NCBI GenBank assembly: GCA_934394855.1
Contig: CAKRRH010000001.1
Coordinates: 124,001-188,000, forward strand
DNA length: 64,000 nt
Source: an uncultured Eubacteriales bacterium
GTDB taxonomy: Bacteria > Bacillota > Clostridia > Oscillospirales > Acutalibacteraceae
Direction of reading: 5' to 3'
The notes below the pieces were generated by a model. It was not told the DNA's origin. It worked only from the letters and a program-made list of their open reading frames with translations, and searched no databases. This document shows, in pieces, positions 17,234 to 25,977 of the stretch. Both the position numbers and the translations under genes were made by a program. Within the stretch, counting starts at the first letter, position 1. Each line of letters starts with the position of its first letter.

Positions 17234-18373
17234 ATGACAGTAAACCGAAAATGGTTGAATGTGAAGGACGCTGCAAGAAGCATCACGCTTTCAGCATACA
17301 AAACAAGACTGTGCATTATTGTTGCGGTTTTGATCGCGTTCACAAGCTTCACCGCTTTCTCAACATCACAGTCCAAGACATACAATGTCATTGACGGCGA
17401 TAATACCGCACAGGTAGTTACATCATCAGTCAACGCCGCTGACATTGCAACAGCCTCGGGACTGAAGCTTAATCAAAACGATGTTGCGTCTTTTGACGCA
17501 TATGCTGACAGCGACACGGTAATTGTTACACGCCGCAGCTCGCTGACCGTATCATATCACGGCGAATCAAAACAGTTCGTTGTTGAAAAAGATACTGTTG
17601 AGAACACACTTTCAAAAATCGGCATTTCACTTTGCGACACCGACAAGGTCAGCGTTGATTTATCAAAGCAGACCGCCGACGGCATGACGATTGCCGTTGA
17701 CAAGGTTGAAACAAAGGAAAAGACCGAAAAAACCAAAATCAGCTATAACGAATATCTTACACTTGTAAAAAGCGGTAATCTCGCCGACAAGCTGATTGCA
17801 AAGACAAAAGAAAAAATCACGGTCACAAGAGTTTATGATGTGACCTACACGAACGGCAAACAGACATCTAAAGAGCTTAAAGCACAAAGCTTTAACGAAG
17901 ATGACGCAATTAAGAAAGCCGAAGCCGCAAAAAAAGCGGCGGCTGCAAAAGCCAAGGCAGCGGCAGCAAAAGCTAAAGCCGCTAAGAAAACAAGCGGCGG
18001 CGTAACATATAATTGCGCAAATGCGATTTCGCCGCTCACCCCGAGCTTTAATCTTAAACTTGACAAAAACGGCGTACCGACAAGCTATAAAAAGCTGATC
18101 ACCGGCAAAGGCACCGCATATTCAGGCGGCGGCTGGACAGCGTCAGGCAGAAAAGCAGGCGTCGGATATGTTGCGGTAAACCCGAAGCAGATCCCCTATG
18201 GCACAAAGCTCTTTATTCGCTCGGCTGACGGCAAATATGTTTACGGCTATGCGATTGCCGCTGATACAGGCGGATTTATCCACATGGGCAGAACGGTCGA
18301 TCTTTATTTCAACACCGAGTCCGAGTGCAACACATTCGGCGTGAGAAATGTTGAAATATATGTTTTAAGCTGA
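17234..18373 (+). CDS. G5 and 3D domain-containing cell-wall protein (YabE/Rpf-like)
   Basis: A 379-residue envelope protein. Residues 26-44 form a membrane anchor or uncleaved signal; a ubiquitin-like DUF348 domain follows (about 65-145), then a G5 domain (about 145-220), a lysine/alanine-rich helix (about 225-255), and a C-terminal 3D domain (290-379) with AVNPKQIPYGT, AIAADTGG and TVDLYF. Proteins of this plan are peptidoglycan hydrolases or lytic transglycosylases involved in wall turnover and spore outgrowth. The first of the three eponymous aspartates is Asn here (VAVNP instead of VAVDP). The ATG at 17234 with AAGGAG six bases upstream is preferred over a longer TTG-initiated frame. WalR-type boxes precede its promoter. 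Confidence 0.88.
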   Translation: MTVNRKWLNVKDAARSITLSAYKTRLCIIVAVLIAFTSFTAFSTSQSKTYNVIDGDNTAQVVTSSVNAADIATASGLKLNQNDVASFDAYADSDTVIVTRRSSLTVSYHGESKQFVVEKDTVENTLSKIGISLCDTDKVSVDLSKQTADGMTIAVDKVETKEKTEKTKISYNEYLTLVKSGNLADKLIAKTKEKITVTRVYDVTYTNGKQTSKELKAQSFNEDDAIKKAEAAKKAAAAKAKAAAAKAKAAKKTSGGVTYNCANAISPLTPSFNLKLDKNGVPTSYKKLITGKGTAYSGGGWTASGRKAGVGYVAVNPKQIPYGTKLFIRSADGKYVYGYAIAADTGGFIHMGRTVDLYFNTESECNTFGVRNVEIYVLS

Positions 18374-18418
18374 TCGTTTTGAACAATATATACAAAATAA
18401 ACAATAATTACATCACAA

Positions 18419-18456
18419 AAACGGTTTAAGGTTTCACCTTAAACCGTTTGATTTTT
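18419..18456 (+). terminator. intrinsic terminator after the 3D-domain gene
   Basis: A perfect 14-bp stem (18419-18432 with 18436-18449, beginning AAACGGTTTAAGG) with a 3-nt loop, followed by GATTTTTG. Confidence 0.9.
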
Positions 18457-18476
18457 GCCCTGCTTTGTGATATACT
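18448..18476 (+). promoter_or_regulatory. promoter for pth-mfd
   Basis: TTGATT (18448-18453), 17 bp, TATACT (18471-18476), overlapping the tail of the preceding terminator. The predicted start is about 35 nt before pth. Confidence 0.6.
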
Positions 18477-18516
18477 GAATCTAATTGAACAGATATATTT
18501 TTATGAGGAAAAGGTA

Positions 18517-19122
18517 ATGTTTTTTAAGAAGAAAAAGGATTTTGGCGGCAATAATATCGACGCTTTGATCGTCGGACTCGGAAACCCCGGCGACAAATAT
18601 GATATGACGCGTCACAACGCAGGTTTTATGGTGACGGACTGCATTTGCGATAAATATGGGGTCAAGCTCAATAAAGTTAAATTTAAGGGCGTTTTCGGCA
18701 CATTTGAGAACAGCGGCAAAAAAATAATCGTTTTACAGCCGCAGACATATATGAACAACAGCGGCGAGAGCGTTCGTGAGATAATGGATTTTTACAAGCT
18801 TACCCCCGATAAACTGATTGTAATATGCGACGACATATCTCTTGATGTCGGCAAAATGAGGATTCGCAAAAAAGGGTCTGACGGCGGTCAGAGAGGTATG
18901 CGCAGCATTATCACTCACCTTAACACCTCCGATTTTGTCAGAATCAAGGTTGGCGTCGGCGCAAAGCCGAATCCGGAATATGATTTGGCAGATTGGGTGC
19001 TCTCGAAATTTCACGGCGATGAAATTAAATCGATGGAGCAAGCCGTAATAAATGCGGCGGAGTCTGCAATAATGATAGTAAACGGCGAAATTGACAAAGC
19101 GATGAACCGTTATAACTCATAA
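18517..19122 (+). CDS. pth: peptidyl-tRNA hydrolase
   Basis: Pth cleaves peptidyl-tRNA released from stalled ribosomes, recycling tRNA. The 201-residue protein has all the landmarks: GLGNPGDKY (20-28), catalytic His33 in RHNAGF, the QTYMNNSG loop, VICDDISLDVGKMRIR and SDGGQRGMRSI. The chosen ATG (18517) has GAGGAAAAGG upstream; the frame is open further 5' but that part is not conserved and lies in the promoter. A short lysine-rich N-terminal addition (MFFKKKKDFGG) precedes the core. It lies 15 bp before mfd, the same order as in Bacillus. Confidence 0.95.
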   Translation: MFFKKKKDFGGNNIDALIVGLGNPGDKYDMTRHNAGFMVTDCICDKYGVKLNKVKFKGVFGTFENSGKKIIVLQPQTYMNNSGESVREIMDFYKLTPDKLIVICDDISLDVGKMRIRKKGSDGGQRGMRSIITHLNTSDFVRIKVGVGAKPNPEYDLADWVLSKFHGDEIKSMEQAVINAAESAIMIVNGEIDKAMNRYNS

Positions 19123-19137
19123 TTTGAGGTAATTGTT

Positions 19138-22100
19138 TTGGAATTTCTGAGAAACGCACTGCGTGAATGCTCGGAATATAAGTCGCTGATTGCGGCATTA
19201 AACCGCGGCGCTGTGCCGGTGATGGCGACCTCGCTTTCACGCATTCACAAAGCAAATATAATTGACACCCTCCCTGCCGATTTAAATCGACGGGCACTTG
19301 TCATTGCGGCAGATGAGGGCGAAGCCGCAAGATTAAAAGAAGATTTGTCATTGATGGGTAAAAATGCATTGATTTTCACAAGCCGTGATTTATGCCTTAG
19401 AAAAATCGAGGGCATTTCTCATGAATTTGAGCTTGACAGAATCGGCGTGCTTTGCTCGATTATAAATAATGAATGCGACACGGTGATTGCGACGGTGGAC
19501 TCGATCATGCAATATACCGTGCCGATCGAGGTACTCAAAAGCCACAGGCTGACTCTTACAATGGAGTCTCAAATTTCGCTTGATGAGATCATCAAAACGC
19601 TTATTTCATCGGGCTATGTACGCTCGACAATGGTAGAAGGTCCGGGTCAGTTCGCCGTTCGAGGCGGAATTGCCGACATATTTGTTCCGGGAGCCGCCGC
19701 TCCGACTCGAATTGAGTTTTGGGGCGACGACATTGATTCAATACACAGCTTTGATGTGAATACGCAAAGAAAGCTTGAGGCTGTCTCGTCAGTTGAGATC
19801 GTGCCTGCTCGTGAGATGATCGTTGACGACACCGAGTTTTTGATTGAGAAAATGTGCGCAAAGGCAAAGGCGCTTTCCAATAAGAACGAACAGGCAAAGA
19901 CGAATATATATAATGATATTGACACGCTGAAAAGCGGCATTTTCATCTCGAACATCGACAAATATATGCCGATGATTTATGAAAACCCTCAGACCCTGCT
20001 TGATTATCTGCCCGATGCTTGCTTGTTCATCTATGAACCGAGCCGAGTTTATGACAGGGTAAAATCGTTCATTTGGCAGCAAAATGAGGATATTAAGGCA
20101 CTTCTTGAAGAAGGATTACTGTGCCGTGGGCTTGATAAATATAATCTCTCATCTGCCGAGTTTTATCATAACATATCAAAAAACAACTGCGTGATGCTCG
20201 AAACATTCGCCGCAACAAGCGGTGCTTTGAAGCCAAAGGAGCTTATCAATTTTTCGCTTCAAACGCAAAGCAGTTGGGGCGGAATGATCAGCGACTTGGT
20301 CGAGGACATCAATTCGGCAAAGGATATGGGATATTCGTGCATCATTCTGTCGGGATCCGAACGTGCGGCGCTTGCTCTTTGCGACAGTCTTTCGGACAAC
20401 AAGATTAAAGCGTCATATCACGATCCCGTCCCCGAAAATATCGGGACTTTGAGCGTAATTATCACCTCGGGCGGACTTTCATCGGGAATTGTTTATCCCG
20501 AAAGCAAAATTTGCGTTTTCACCCACTCAAGAGCAAATAATTCTAAACGCAAACGCAAAAAATATGCCTCAAAAGGTCAGGCGCTCGGCTCGCTTGATGA
20601 GCTACACCGAGGCGATTTGGTGGTTCATTCGATTTACGGAATCGGTGTTTTCGACGGCATCAACAAGCTCGAAAACGACGGAATAATCAAAGATTACATT
20701 AAAATAAAGTATCTTAAAGACGACGTGCTTTATGTTCCGGTAACCCAGCTTGACCTTGTGTCAAGATATATCGGCGCAGGCGAAGACAGCGCAGTAAGGC
20801 TCTCCCGACTCGGCTCAGATCAATGGGTCAAGACAAAGCAACGGGTCAAGGGCACTGTCAGAGATATGGCAAAGGAGCTTATCGGGCTTTATGCAAAACG
20901 AATGCAGGAGGTCGGATATAAATTTTCCGAGGATACCGATTTGCAGCATGATTTTGAATATCACTTTCCATATGACGAGACCGAAGATCAGCTGAGATGC
21001 GCCGAAGAAATCAAGGGCGATATGCAAAAATCGGTGCCGATGGAGCGGCTTCTTTGCGGTGATGTCGGATTCGGCAAGACGGAAGTGGCGCTTCGAGCAG
21101 CATTCAAATGCATATGCGACGGAAAACAATGTGCTTTGTTAGTGCCGACTACGATTCTTGCATGGCAGCATTATAAAACGATTTTACAGCGAATGGAACA
21201 ATTTCCCGTTAATGTTGAAATGCTCTCAAGATTTCGCACCGCAAAGGAGCAGACCGAGATCAAGAAAAAGCTCAAACGAGGCGAAATTGATATGATCGTC
21301 GGAACTCACAGGCTTATTTCAAGCGATGTTAAGTTTCATGATTTGGGACTGCTTATTGTTGATGAAGAACAGCGCTTTGGCGTTGCACAAAAGGAAAAGC
21401 TAAAACAAAATTATCCCGGTGTTGATGTGCTCACGCTGTCCGCAACTCCGATTCCGAGAACGCTTAACATGGCAATGTCCGGGCTTCGTGATATGTCGGT
21501 GCTTGAAGAAGCACCGCAGGACAGACATCCGGTTCAGACATATGTGCTTGAATATAACAACGGCGTTATCATGGACGCAATCAGAAAAGAGCTGTCGCGC
21601 GGCGGTCAGGTATACTATATATATAACCGTGTTGAAACGATTTCGAGAGTGGCGGCAAAAATTCATGCGCAAATGCCGGACATCAACATTGCGATTGCTC
21701 ACGGACAGATGAGCGAAGAGGAATTGTCCGATGTATGGCGCAGGCTGATTGACCGTGAGATAGATGTGCTTGTTTGCACGACGATAATCGAAACAGGCGT
21801 TGATGTTTCAAATGTCAACACGATGATAATTGAGGACGCCGACAGATTCGGTCTTTCACAGCTTCACCAGCTCAGAGGCAGAGTCGGGCGCTCGAACAAG
21901 CGGGCATATGCATATCTCACATTCAGACGGGGCAAGGCACTGTCGGATGTTGCGCAAAAACGGCTTGAAGCAATCAGAGAATATACCGAATTCGGTTCGG
22001 GATTCAAAATTGCGATGCGTGACCTTGAAATCAGAGGTGCAGGCAACATTTTGGGTGCCAAACAGCACGGACAGATGGAATCGGTCGGATATGATATGTA

Positions 22101-22632
22101 TATCAAGCTGTTGTCGGACGCAATCAAAGCCGAAAAAGGCGAAGAGGTAATTCCGGAGGCGGAATGCGTTGTGGATATTGCGGTCGGCGCTCATATTCCC
22201 GACAGCTACATTGAGGATCTGCCGGCAAGACTTCAGATATATCGCAGGATTGCGCAGATTCGCACAGACGAGGACGCCGCCGATGTAATTGACGAACTGC
22301 TTGACCGTTTCGGCGAACCGCCGAGGTCCGTTCAGGGTCTTATCGACATTGCTCAGCTCAGAAACAGATGTGCGGCGCTTAATATTACGGAAGTCAGCGA
22401 CAAAACAGGCGAAATGAGAATTTTTTTCTCCTATTTTGACATAAACGACATGATGATTTTGCTCAAAAATTACAAAGGTCGTGCGCTTGTGCAAAACGGC
22501 GACAAGCCGTATGTTGCAATTAAGCTTTACAAAAATCAAACCACACTTGACACGCTGAAACAATTTATTGATTCATTTGAAGAAATTATGAAAACCAAGG
22601 ACGGAAAAAAGGAGAAAAATACTAATGCTTAA
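19138..22632 (+). CDS. mfd: transcription-repair coupling factor (Mfd)
   Basis: Mfd removes RNA polymerase stalled at DNA lesions and recruits UvrA. The 1164 residues include the N-terminal UvrB-like region, the RNA-polymerase interaction (CarD-like) domain around 490-560 (GDLVVHSIYGIGVFDGI), the RecG-like motor with Walker A GDVGFGKTE near 641 and DEEQ near 739, the TRG region (LHQLRGRVGRS) and the C-terminal TRCF domain. A TTG start at 19138 with GAGG about 9 bp upstream gives the family's normal N-terminus. The last 8 bp overlap the next gene. Confidence 0.97.
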   Translation: MEFLRNALRECSEYKSLIAALNRGAVPVMATSLSRIHKANIIDTLPADLNRRALVIAADEGEAARLKEDLSLMGKNALIFTSRDLCLRKIEGISHEFELDRIGVLCSIINNECDTVIATVDSIMQYTVPIEVLKSHRLTLTMESQISLDEIIKTLISSGYVRSTMVEGPGQFAVRGGIADIFVPGAAAPTRIEFWGDDIDSIHSFDVNTQRKLEAVSSVEIVPAREMIVDDTEFLIEKMCAKAKALSNKNEQAKTNIYNDIDTLKSGIFISNIDKYMPMIYENPQTLLDYLPDACLFIYEPSRVYDRVKSFIWQQNEDIKALLEEGLLCRGLDKYNLSSAEFYHNISKNNCVMLETFAATSGALKPKELINFSLQTQSSWGGMISDLVEDINSAKDMGYSCIILSGSERAALALCDSLSDNKIKASYHDPVPENIGTLSVIITSGGLSSGIVYPESKICVFTHSRANNSKRKRKKYASKGQALGSLDELHRGDLVVHSIYGIGVFDGINKLENDGIIKDYIKIKYLKDDVLYVPVTQLDLVSRYIGAGEDSAVRLSRLGSDQWVKTKQRVKGTVRDMAKELIGLYAKRMQEVGYKFSEDTDLQHDFEYHFPYDETEDQLRCAEEIKGDMQKSVPMERLLCGDVGFGKTEVALRAAFKCICDGKQCALLVPTTILAWQHYKTILQRMEQFPVNVEMLSRFRTAKEQTEIKKKLKRGEIDMIVGTHRLISSDVKFHDLGLLIVDEEQRFGVAQKEKLKQNYPGVDVLTLSATPIPRTLNMAMSGLRDMSVLEEAPQDRHPVQTYVLEYNNGVIMDAIRKELSRGGQVYYIYNRVETISRVAAKIHAQMPDINIAIAHGQMSEEELSDVWRRLIDREIDVLVCTTIIETGVDVSNVNTMIIEDADRFGLSQLHQLRGRVGRSNKRAYAYLTFRRGKALSDVAQKRLEAIREYTEFGSGFKIAMRDLEIRGAGNILGAKQHGQMESVGYDMYIKLLSDAIKAEKGEEVIPEAECVVDIAVGAHIPDSYIEDLPARLQIYRRIAQIRTDEDAADVIDELLDRFGEPPRSVQGLIDIAQLRNRCAALNITEVSDKTGEMRIFFSYFDINDMMILLKNYKGRALVQNGDKPYVAIKLYKNQTTLDTLKQFIDSFEEIMKTKDGKKEKNTNA

Positions 22633-24010
22633 AATTCACCAAAAGCTGAATGTTGATATGCTGCATGGCAGCTTGATTAAAAACATACTGCTGTTTTCAC
22701 TGCCGCTTATGCTGACAGGCATTTTGCAGCTGCTTTACAATGCCGCGGACATAATAGTTGTCGGTCAGTTTGCGGAGTCAGGCTCGATCGGTGCTGTCGG
22801 AGTGACAAGCCAAATTATAAACCTGATCGTAAATACAGTTATCGGTTTATCGGTTGGCTCATGTGTTGTTGTTGCAAGATATTTTGGTGCCGGAAATTAT
22901 AAAGGCGTCAGTCGTGCGGTTCATACCTCAATTTTGCTGTCGCTAATCATGGGCATTGTAGTAGCTATTATAGGCTTTTTTACGTCCAGACTCATTCTTA
23001 CTGCTTGTTCAACACCGAGTGACATTATTGACCGCTCGACAATATATATGCAAATTTATTTTCTGGGGTCGCCGTTCAATCTTGTATATAATTTCGGTGC
23101 CGCAATTTTGCGTGCTGTTGGCGAAACAAAAAAGCCGCTCACATATTTGACCATCGCAGGTCTTGCCAATGTTGCGCTTAATCTTGTTTTCGTACTCATA
23201 TTTCATTTGGGCGTTGCCGGCGTTGCGATTGCAACCGTAATCTCGCAGGTCATTTCGTGCATTTTGGTAACGATTTGCCTGATGAGATCGAGCGGCGCAA
23301 TTCAGCTGCAATTCAAAAAGCTGAAAATTCATAAAAAAGAGTTTATTTCAATTATGCAAATGGGACTGCCCGCAGGAATTCAAAGTGCGCTCTTCTCGCT
23401 CTCAAATGTACTGATCCAGTCGTCTGTAAACACATTCGGCTCGGTCGTTGTTGAGGGAAATGCGGCAGGCGGTAGCATTGACAGCTTCATTTATACCGCT
23501 ATGAACAGCGTGTCGCAGGCGGCGATTTCATTTACAAGCCAAAACTACGGTGCAAAGAATTATAAGCGACTGCCTCATGTCCTCGGTGCTTGCTGTGTCG
23601 TTGTAACTGCGGTCGGAATTATCATCAGCGGTCTTATATATATCTTCCGCTATCAGCTTATCGGAATATATATCAACACGCCGGAACCTGTTGCGACCGC
23701 AAGCGAACGACTGTTTTATTTCTGCATGACCTATTTCCTTTGCGGAATCATGGAAACGCTTGCAGGCGCAATGAGAGGTCTGAACTATTCGGTTTTGCCG
23801 ATGATCGTGTCGCTTGTCGGTGCGTGTGTGTTCCGAATCATTTGGATATATACAATCTTTGCAATGGCACCGTCAATGGTTTCGCTGTATATTTCCTACC
23901 CTGTTTCGTGGATCTTGACCGTTTTGGCACATTTTATTTGCTATATTATTGCACTTAAAAGGCTAAAAAAGAAAAATCCCGAATTATTCGCTAAAAAAGT
24001 TGAGGAATGA
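22625..24010 (+). CDS. MATE family efflux transporter (first copy)
   Basis: A 461-residue inner-membrane antiporter of the multidrug and toxic compound extrusion family, normally driven by sodium or proton entry. About twelve hydrophobic segments and the two-fold MATE repeat are visible, with QLLYNAADIIVVGQF and QSALFSLSNVLIQSSVN as equivalent regions of the two halves. The ATG overlaps the mfd end by 8 bp and AAAAAGGAG stands inside mfd, so it should be translated from the mfd transcript. Substrate unknown. Confidence 0.92.
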   Translation: MLKIHQKLNVDMLHGSLIKNILLFSLPLMLTGILQLLYNAADIIVVGQFAESGSIGAVGVTSQIINLIVNTVIGLSVGSCVVVARYFGAGNYKGVSRAVHTSILLSLIMGIVVAIIGFFTSRLILTACSTPSDIIDRSTIYMQIYFLGSPFNLVYNFGAAILRAVGETKKPLTYLTIAGLANVALNLVFVLIFHLGVAGVAIATVISQVISCILVTICLMRSSGAIQLQFKKLKIHKKEFISIMQMGLPAGIQSALFSLSNVLIQSSVNTFGSVVVEGNAAGGSIDSFIYTAMNSVSQAAISFTSQNYGAKNYKRLPHVLGACCVVVTAVGIIISGLIYIFRYQLIGIYINTPEPVATASERLFYFCMTYFLCGIMETLAGAMRGLNYSVLPMIVSLVGACVFRIIWIYTIFAMAPSMVSLYISYPVSWILTVLAHFICYIIALKRLKKKNPELFAKKVEE

Positions 24011-24023
24011 ACAATAAGGCAAA

Positions 24024-25391
24024 ATGGATAAACAGGAATCAAGACAGAACAAGAAATTTGAGAAAATGACGACCGCTCCCGTGCAAAGTCTTGTTTTGCA
24101 AATGGCGGTGCCGTCAATCATAAGTATGCTCATCAGTGCGCTTTACAACCTTGCCGACACATTTTTCATCGGCAAGATCAGCACACAGGCAACGGGCGCA
24201 ATCGGAATCGTATTTTCATTCACCGCAATCACCCAGGCAATCGGATTTTATTTCGGTCACGGCAGCGGAAACTATATTTCCCGACAGCTTGGCGCAAAAA
24301 GGGTTGACAACGCTGAAAAAATGGCGGCAAACGGTTTTTTCAGCTCGTTTGCAATCGGAATCATAATAATGATAGGCGGATTTTGCTTTATGAATCCGTT
24401 GCTGAAATTGCTCGGTGCAACCGACACGATAATGCCCGAGGCCGTCAGCTATTTTACTTACATTCTAATCGCAACGCCGTTCATCATCGGCTCGTTTGTG
24501 CTGAACAATCAGCTAAGGCTTCAGGGCAACGCAAAATTCGGTATGTTCGGCATTTTGTCGGGCGCAATACTCAACATTATCCTCGACCCGATTTTCATAT
24601 TCACGCTGAATCTCGGAATCGCAGGCGCTGCCATTGCAACGGGACTGTCGCAACTTATCGGATTTGTGATTTTGTTTATTATGTGCAACACGGTCGGAAT
24701 CAAAATTCGGCTGAAAAACTTTCGCCTTAATTTTGCGGTCATTGCCGAGATAAATGCAGGCGGACTTCCGTCTCTTGCAAGACAAGGACTTGCAAGCGTT
24801 GCAACGATATTCCTCAATAATTATGCCGGACTCTACGGCGACTCGGCGATTGCCGCATTTTCGGTGGTATCCCGCGCAACATTCATTGCAACGGCGGCGC
24901 TTTTGGGATTCGGACAAGGGTTCCAGCCTGTTTGCGGATTTAACTTCGGCGCAAAGCTCTATGACCGAGTTAAAAAGGCATATTGGTTTTGCGTGAAGTC
25001 ATCATTCATTGTGCTTGTGGTCATCGCAGTTTTGGGATATATTTTTGCAGGCAACATCGTCGCAGTATTCAGATCTGACGACTTAGAGCTTATTAAAATC
25101 GGCACGGACGCACTTCGCTATCAATGCATTGTGTTCCCCCTGTCGGGGTTCATCATAATGAGCAATATGTTTTTGCAAAACACACGAAAGACCGCAAGAG
25201 CCACCGTTTTGGCGGTCGCTCGTCAAGGGGTGATATTTATCCCCGTGCTGATTATCTGTTCGGCAACGCTCGGTATTTTGGGAATTGAGCTTGCTCAACC
25301 GATTTCCGATTTGCTGACATTTTTACTCACAATTCCCCTGACTCTTACCGCATTAAACGAATTGGGGCAAGAGAAAAAACAAAATATATAA
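24024..25391 (+). CDS. MATE family efflux transporter (second copy)
   Basis: A 455-residue MATE protein starting 13 bp after the first. It has the LISALYNLADTFFIGKI motif of TM1 and FGQGFQPVCGFNFGAK in the second half, features common in the DinF/NorM-like group of Clostridia. The sequence differs substantially from its neighbour, so this is an old pairing and not a recent duplication. Same transcript as pth-mfd, ended by the hairpin at 25396. Whether the pair works on related compounds cannot be told. Confidence 0.92.
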   Translation: MDKQESRQNKKFEKMTTAPVQSLVLQMAVPSIISMLISALYNLADTFFIGKISTQATGAIGIVFSFTAITQAIGFYFGHGSGNYISRQLGAKRVDNAEKMAANGFFSSFAIGIIIMIGGFCFMNPLLKLLGATDTIMPEAVSYFTYILIATPFIIGSFVLNNQLRLQGNAKFGMFGILSGAILNIILDPIFIFTLNLGIAGAAIATGLSQLIGFVILFIMCNTVGIKIRLKNFRLNFAVIAEINAGGLPSLARQGLASVATIFLNNYAGLYGDSAIAAFSVVSRATFIATAALLGFGQGFQPVCGFNFGAKLYDRVKKAYWFCVKSSFIVLVVIAVLGYIFAGNIVAVFRSDDLELIKIGTDALRYQCIVFPLSGFIIMSNMFLQNTRKTARATVLAVARQGVIFIPVLIICSATLGILGIELAQPISDLLTFLLTIPLTLTALNELGQEKKQNI

Positions 25392-25395
25392 AGAA

Positions 25396-25436
25396 AAATC
25401 CCACTTTAGGCTGAATTTACCGCTAAAGTGGGATTT
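25396..25436. terminator. bidirectional terminator between MATE and Nudix genes
   Basis: A perfect 14-bp stem, AAATCCCACTTTAG with CTAAAGTGGGATTT, loop 13 nt, A/T-flanked on both sides. It ends the plus-strand pth-mfd-MATE unit and the minus-strand Nudix unit. Confidence 0.9.
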
Positions 25437-25456
25437 ATTATATGCTCATTATACGT

Positions 25457-25927
25457 TCATTCTTTTGACACGATTCTGACGGGTGCTGTCGGCAGATTTT
25501 CGAGGTAATCCGCAAAGAAAATCGGATAAGCTTCATAATCGGAATAATTTTTTATCGGGAGCCACTCCATATGCTCCAAAACATCACCCTCAATGTAGCT
25601 TATCGCATGAAATTCGGCAGTATCGTTTGGCTTCATCAAATAATAGAATGTCAGCTCGTGACAGTCAAGCGAATTTTCCTTGAAATAATTTTCATGAATG
25701 AACAACAGCCTGTCCACCTCATATTTCACGCCCGTTTCTTCAAACGCTTCTCTTGCCGCCGCCTCTTCCGTGGTTTCGCCGTGATGAACACCGCCGCCGA
25801 CCGAATAATAATAGCTGTGAGCGTCGTTTTTTGCGGCAAGAACACAGCCGTCTTTGATTATGACCGCCGCCGCTCTGAGCCTGAACCATTTGTCGCCTTG
25901 TGTGAATCCGCAATTAAGCTCTTCCAT
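25457..25927 (-). CDS. Nudix hydrolase
   Basis: A 156-residue hydrolase of nucleoside diphosphates linked to another moiety. The Nudix box is complete: GGGVHHGETTEEAAAREAFEETG, written here as G-x5-E-x7-REAFEETG, with the metal-binding glutamates in REAFEE. Substrate is not predictable; sanitation of oxidised nucleotides is one family role. The ATG at 25925-25927 with GGGAG 11 bp upstream is preferred to an upstream TTG (25934-25936), which is too near that sequence. It is the last gene of the obg-mrnC-yitT-rsmF side. Confidence 0.9.
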   Translation of the reverse strand: MEELNCGFTQGDKWFRLRAAAVIIKDGCVLAAKNDAHSYYYSVGGGVHHGETTEEAAAREAFEETGVKYEVDRLLFIHENYFKENSLDCHELTFYYLMKPNDTAEFHAISYIEGDVLEHMEWLPIKNYSDYEAYPIFFADYLENLPTAPVRIVSKE

Positions 25928-25977
25928 TTTCTTCAAACTCCCGATTTTGTGTTGATTGATTATAAAATGCGCATTCC

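Noticed and set aside
21856..22563. 235-codon minus-strand ORF
   Set aside because: Shadow of mfd; the mfd frame has continuous family motifs over the same bases.
22625..25391. Recent gene duplication of the MATE transporters
   Set aside because: The two proteins differ throughout and DNA similarity is not evident, so an old or independent pairing is more likely.
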